From Sphingobacteriia bacterium 24-36-13 (lineage in GTDB: Bacteria > Bacteroidota > Bacteroidia > Chitinophagales > Chitinophagaceae): 64,000 nucleotides of DNA. The translations under genes were made by a program, and so were the position numbers. Below, piece by piece: positions 62,296 through 64,000 of the stretch. The stretch spans positions 62,001 to 126,000 of the forward strand of contig NCHN01000001.1 of NCBI GenBank assembly GCA_002281875.1, in the 5' to 3' direction. The notes below the pieces were generated by a model. That model saw only the letters and a list, made by a program, of their open reading frames with translations, ran no database searches and had not been told where the DNA came from. Position 1 is the stretch's first letter. Each line of letters begins with the position of its first letter.

Positions 62296-62790
62296 TTATT
62301 TAGCGCCATCATTTTTACGCATAAATTCAAGGATTTCTCTAGCCTCATTGTCTACCAAACCTTGATTAGGCATTCTAACCAAACACAATTCTAATTGTGC
62401 TTGTACTTTAGGATCTTTTTCAATCATTGGATCTGGGTTTGAAATAAAGTTCATAATCCAATAAGGAGTATTGCGGGTAGTTACACCTTTCCATCCTGGT
62501 CCTACTAATCGCTCTTCAGTAAGTTTATGACAAGAGGTACATTTTGTTGCTGAAATGGCTTCTCCTTTTGTTGCCATTGCATTATCTAAAGCGCCAAGTG
62601 TAACATTTGACTCATTGAATTTACCTTCACCTCTCTTAGGGTCATAATCAGAGGGAGTGGCAGTTGTAGTTGTTGCAGCTGCATCAGTCTCTGTTGCAGT
62701 TGCTTCGGCTTTAGGACCTCCACCACCGCAAGCAATTACAGCTAAGCAGAATGAAGTCATTAATAAGAATACGATAGGTTTTTTATTCAT
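62296..62790 (-). CDS. c-type cytochrome lipoprotein of the nos operon
   Basis: 164 residues from the ATG at 62790; a GTG at 62808 is possible but lies at the last base of the -7 element. Lipobox LAVIACG gives a lipoprotein; an Ala/Thr-rich linker precedes one haem c domain with CTSCH (about residue 92) and a Met-containing sixth-ligand region, VRMPNQGLVDNEAREILEFM. It precedes nosZ by 22 nt and is probably the direct electron donor to N2O reductase. Confidence 0.88.
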   Translation of the reverse strand: MNKKPIVFLLMTSFCLAVIACGGGGPKAEATATETDAAATTTTATPSDYDPKRGEGKFNESNVTLGALDNAMATKGEAISATKCTSCHKLTEERLVGPGWKGVTTRNTPYWIMNFISNPDPMIEKDPKVQAQLELCLVRMPNQGLVDNEAREILEFMRKNDGAK

Positions 62791-62807
62791 AACATAAATA
62801 TTTAGCA

Positions 62808-62851
62808 CAAATTTAGGTAGACCAAATATCCTATTTTATGATTATGGTCAT
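62808..62851 (-). promoter_or_regulatory. FNR-like operator plus perfect -7 element of the nos operon
   Basis: On the minus strand the inverted repeat ATGACCATAATCAT (62851-62838; plus strand ATGATTATGGTCAT) has its centre at 62844.5. The perfect -7 element TAAATTTG starts at 62815, exactly 29.5 nt on. It drives the cytochrome c-nosZ operon, with a leader of roughly 13 nt. Confidence 0.72.
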
Positions 62852-62893
62852 ATTTCAAAACTATAATATAGCTTGCACTCAATATTTTTTTTT

Positions 62894-63541
62894 ATGTCCG
62901 CAATTTTTATTATATTAAGTACTTCAGTTACTTGGTTAGATTCGCTTTTAAAAGCAGATCAGGAATTGTTTTTAAAAATCAATACTGTTTATATTCATCC
63001 ATTACTTGATGCTGTTTATCCTTGGTTTAGAGAAGGAAATACTTGGATGCCTTTGTATTTATTTATCATTGTGTTGTCCTTGGTGAATTTTAAACATAAG
63101 GCTTTTGCTTTTATTTTATTTGCAGTAGTAACAGTTGTATTAACCGATCAAATAAGTAGCAGTATAATAAAGCCTTTTTTTGAAAGACCTAGACCTTGCA
63201 GAGATCCTATTTTGATGAATCAAATTCGACTATTACTAAACGGTTGTTCTGGAGGATATAGTTTTACTTCCTCACATGCTACTAATCATTTTGGTTTTGC
63301 TATTTATATATGTTTAACGATGGGAAATATCATTGGCAAGTGGAAATATGCTTTTTTAATTTGGGCAGCAACAATTGCCTATGGTCAAGTATATGTTGGG
63401 GTGCACTATCCATTAGATATTTTTTTTGGCGCAATTCTCGGGTCTTTAATTGGATTCGTAACGGCATATTTGAACAATAAAACTGCTGGAAAAATTACTT
63501 CAGATGACATTCAAAATAAACTAACACATGGTATCCAATAA
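62894..63541 (+). CDS. PAP2 family membrane phosphatase
   Basis: 215 residues from the ATG at 62894 with about six membrane helices. The three-part phosphatase motif is present: KPFFERPRP (about 94-102), SFTSSHATNHFGF (catalytic His region) and GQVYVGVHYPLDIFFG (second His and Asp). Members remove phosphate from undecaprenyl diphosphate or lipid phosphates at the periplasmic side. Its last 14 bases overlap the start of the glycosyltransferase gene, so both probably act on lipid-linked surface glycans. Confidence 0.9.
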   Translation: MSAIFIILSTSVTWLDSLLKADQELFLKINTVYIHPLLDAVYPWFREGNTWMPLYLFIIVLSLVNFKHKAFAFILFAVVTVVLTDQISSSIIKPFFERPRPCRDPILMNQIRLLLNGCSGGYSFTSSHATNHFGFAIYICLTMGNIIGKWKYAFLIWAATIAYGQVYVGVHYPLDIFFGAILGSLIGFVTAYLNNKTAGKITSDDIQNKLTHGIQ

Positions 63542-64000
63542 ATTCTTTTATGCTGTTATTGGAAGTTGTATTGTTATTTATATAATTGGAATATTTGCAA
63601 TTCCTCTAATGGATATTGATGCTTCTCAATATGCTTCAATAAGTAGAGAAATGCTAGAGCGGGATAGTTTCTTGCAAATTTTTGACCAAGGGCAAAATTA
63701 TTTAGATAAACCACCTTTACTATTTTGGTTGTCTGCATTCAGCATGCATATATTAGGCGTTTATGATTGGGCATATAGACTGCCTTCTTTATTTGTGCTG
63801 TTGGGGGGTATTTATGCCACTTATCAATTTGCGAAAATGTATTATGGAGATGCGATTGGTAAACTGAGCGCAATGGTATTGGCTTCTTCTCAAGCAGTAT
63901 TTTTAATTAGCCACGACGTAAGAACAGATACCATGCTGATGGGTTGGGTAATGCTTTCTATTTGGCAACTAGCGGTTTGGTTTAAACACCAGCGCTGGGC
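63528..64000 (+). CDS. ArnT-like glycosyltransferase family 39, truncated by window end
   Basis: Starts at the ATG at 63528 (MVSNKFFYAVIGSCIVIYII) and stays open to the end of the window, 157 codons. A membrane helix is followed by the periplasmic loop with DIDASQYASISREMLERDSF (Asp-containing substrate site) and YLDKPPLLFW, the ArnT/PMT family hallmark. These enzymes move sugars from undecaprenyl phosphate to lipid A or proteins. The 3' part and exact substrate are outside the window. Confidence 0.85.
   Translation, partial: MVSNKFFYAVIGSCIVIYIIGIFAIPLMDIDASQYASISREMLERDSFLQIFDQGQNYLDKPPLLFWLSAFSMHILGVYDWAYRLPSLFVLLGGIYATYQFAKMYYGDAIGKLSAMVLASSQAVFLISHDVRTDTMLMGWVMLSIWQLAVWFKHQRW

Overview
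The window comes from an AT-rich Bacteroidota chromosome, most likely a member of the Chitinophagaceae. The evidence is a SusC/SusD pair driven by an ECF sigma/FecR pair, a giant protein with a C-terminal type IX secretion (T9SS) sorting domain, the rpmB-rpmG-DUF4295 cluster, and promoters with the Bacteroidota -7 element TAnnTTTG and almost no Shine-Dalgarno sequences. The exact genus is not resolved. No insertion sequence, prophage or CRISPR array was seen.

Region 1 (about 1.1-15.5 kb) is a sulfur-metabolism island. It holds a TauE/SafE exporter, two metallo-beta-lactamase/rhodanese (persulfide dioxygenase-like) enzymes, OsmC, a methyltransferase-like membrane protein, an MFS transporter, small Cys-rich membrane proteins, thioredoxin, a rhodanese, a tandem universal stress protein, a split YeeE/YedE (TsuA-type) thiosulfate importer whose second half carries a one-base frameshift, a TsdA-like dihaem cytochrome, a SoxB-like metallophosphatase, a porin and a Crp/Fnr regulator. 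No soxYZ, soxAX or soxCD is present. Five transcription units start behind the palindrome GTAAC-N4-GTTAC, always centred exactly 29.5 nt before the -7 element.

Region 2 (15.5-32.4 kb) is mostly housekeeping: rocD, a serine hydrolase, a glycosyltransferase, tRNA-Gly and tRNA-Leu, purE-pdxJ diverging from a ubiD-type decarboxylase, anmK, rpmB-rpmG-DUF4295-ftsY, a polyprenyl synthase, an amino-acid permease, an Smr-domain protein and the RNase P RNA. Region 3 (32.4-44.7 kb) has a 1586-residue NHL-repeat T9SS protein, prfB with its programmed +1 frameshift, mgtE, a DUF3472-FKBP fusion and an S10 peptidase overlapping an ECF sigma gene with its FecR partner. Region 4 (44.8-53.6 kb) is a polysaccharide-utilisation locus: SusC with an STN domain, SusD, a LamG lipoprotein, a GH144-like glycosidase, an exo/endonuclease/phosphatase-fold protein and an SGNH hydrolase.

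Region 5 (53.7-62.9 kb) is a clade II nitrous-oxide-reductase cluster: Crp/Fnr regulator, haem-copper-oxidase-like membrane protein, fasciclin lipoprotein, truncated haemoglobin, nosY, nosF, nosD, a membrane-NosL fusion, Sec/lipoprotein-type nosZ and a c-type cytochrome. FNR-like boxes (TGAT-N4-nTCA) lie at the same 29.5-nt spacing before the nos operon, the fasciclin gene and, 59 kb away inside the sulfur island, a YHS-domain lipoprotein gene. The window ends with a PAP2 phosphatase and a truncated ArnT-like glycosyltransferase.

The most notable result is this shared promoter geometry. Two Crp/Fnr-type operator families with different palindromes, each with a cognate regulator gene nearby, sit at the same class II-like position and seem to define a sulfur regulon and an N2O-respiration regulon.
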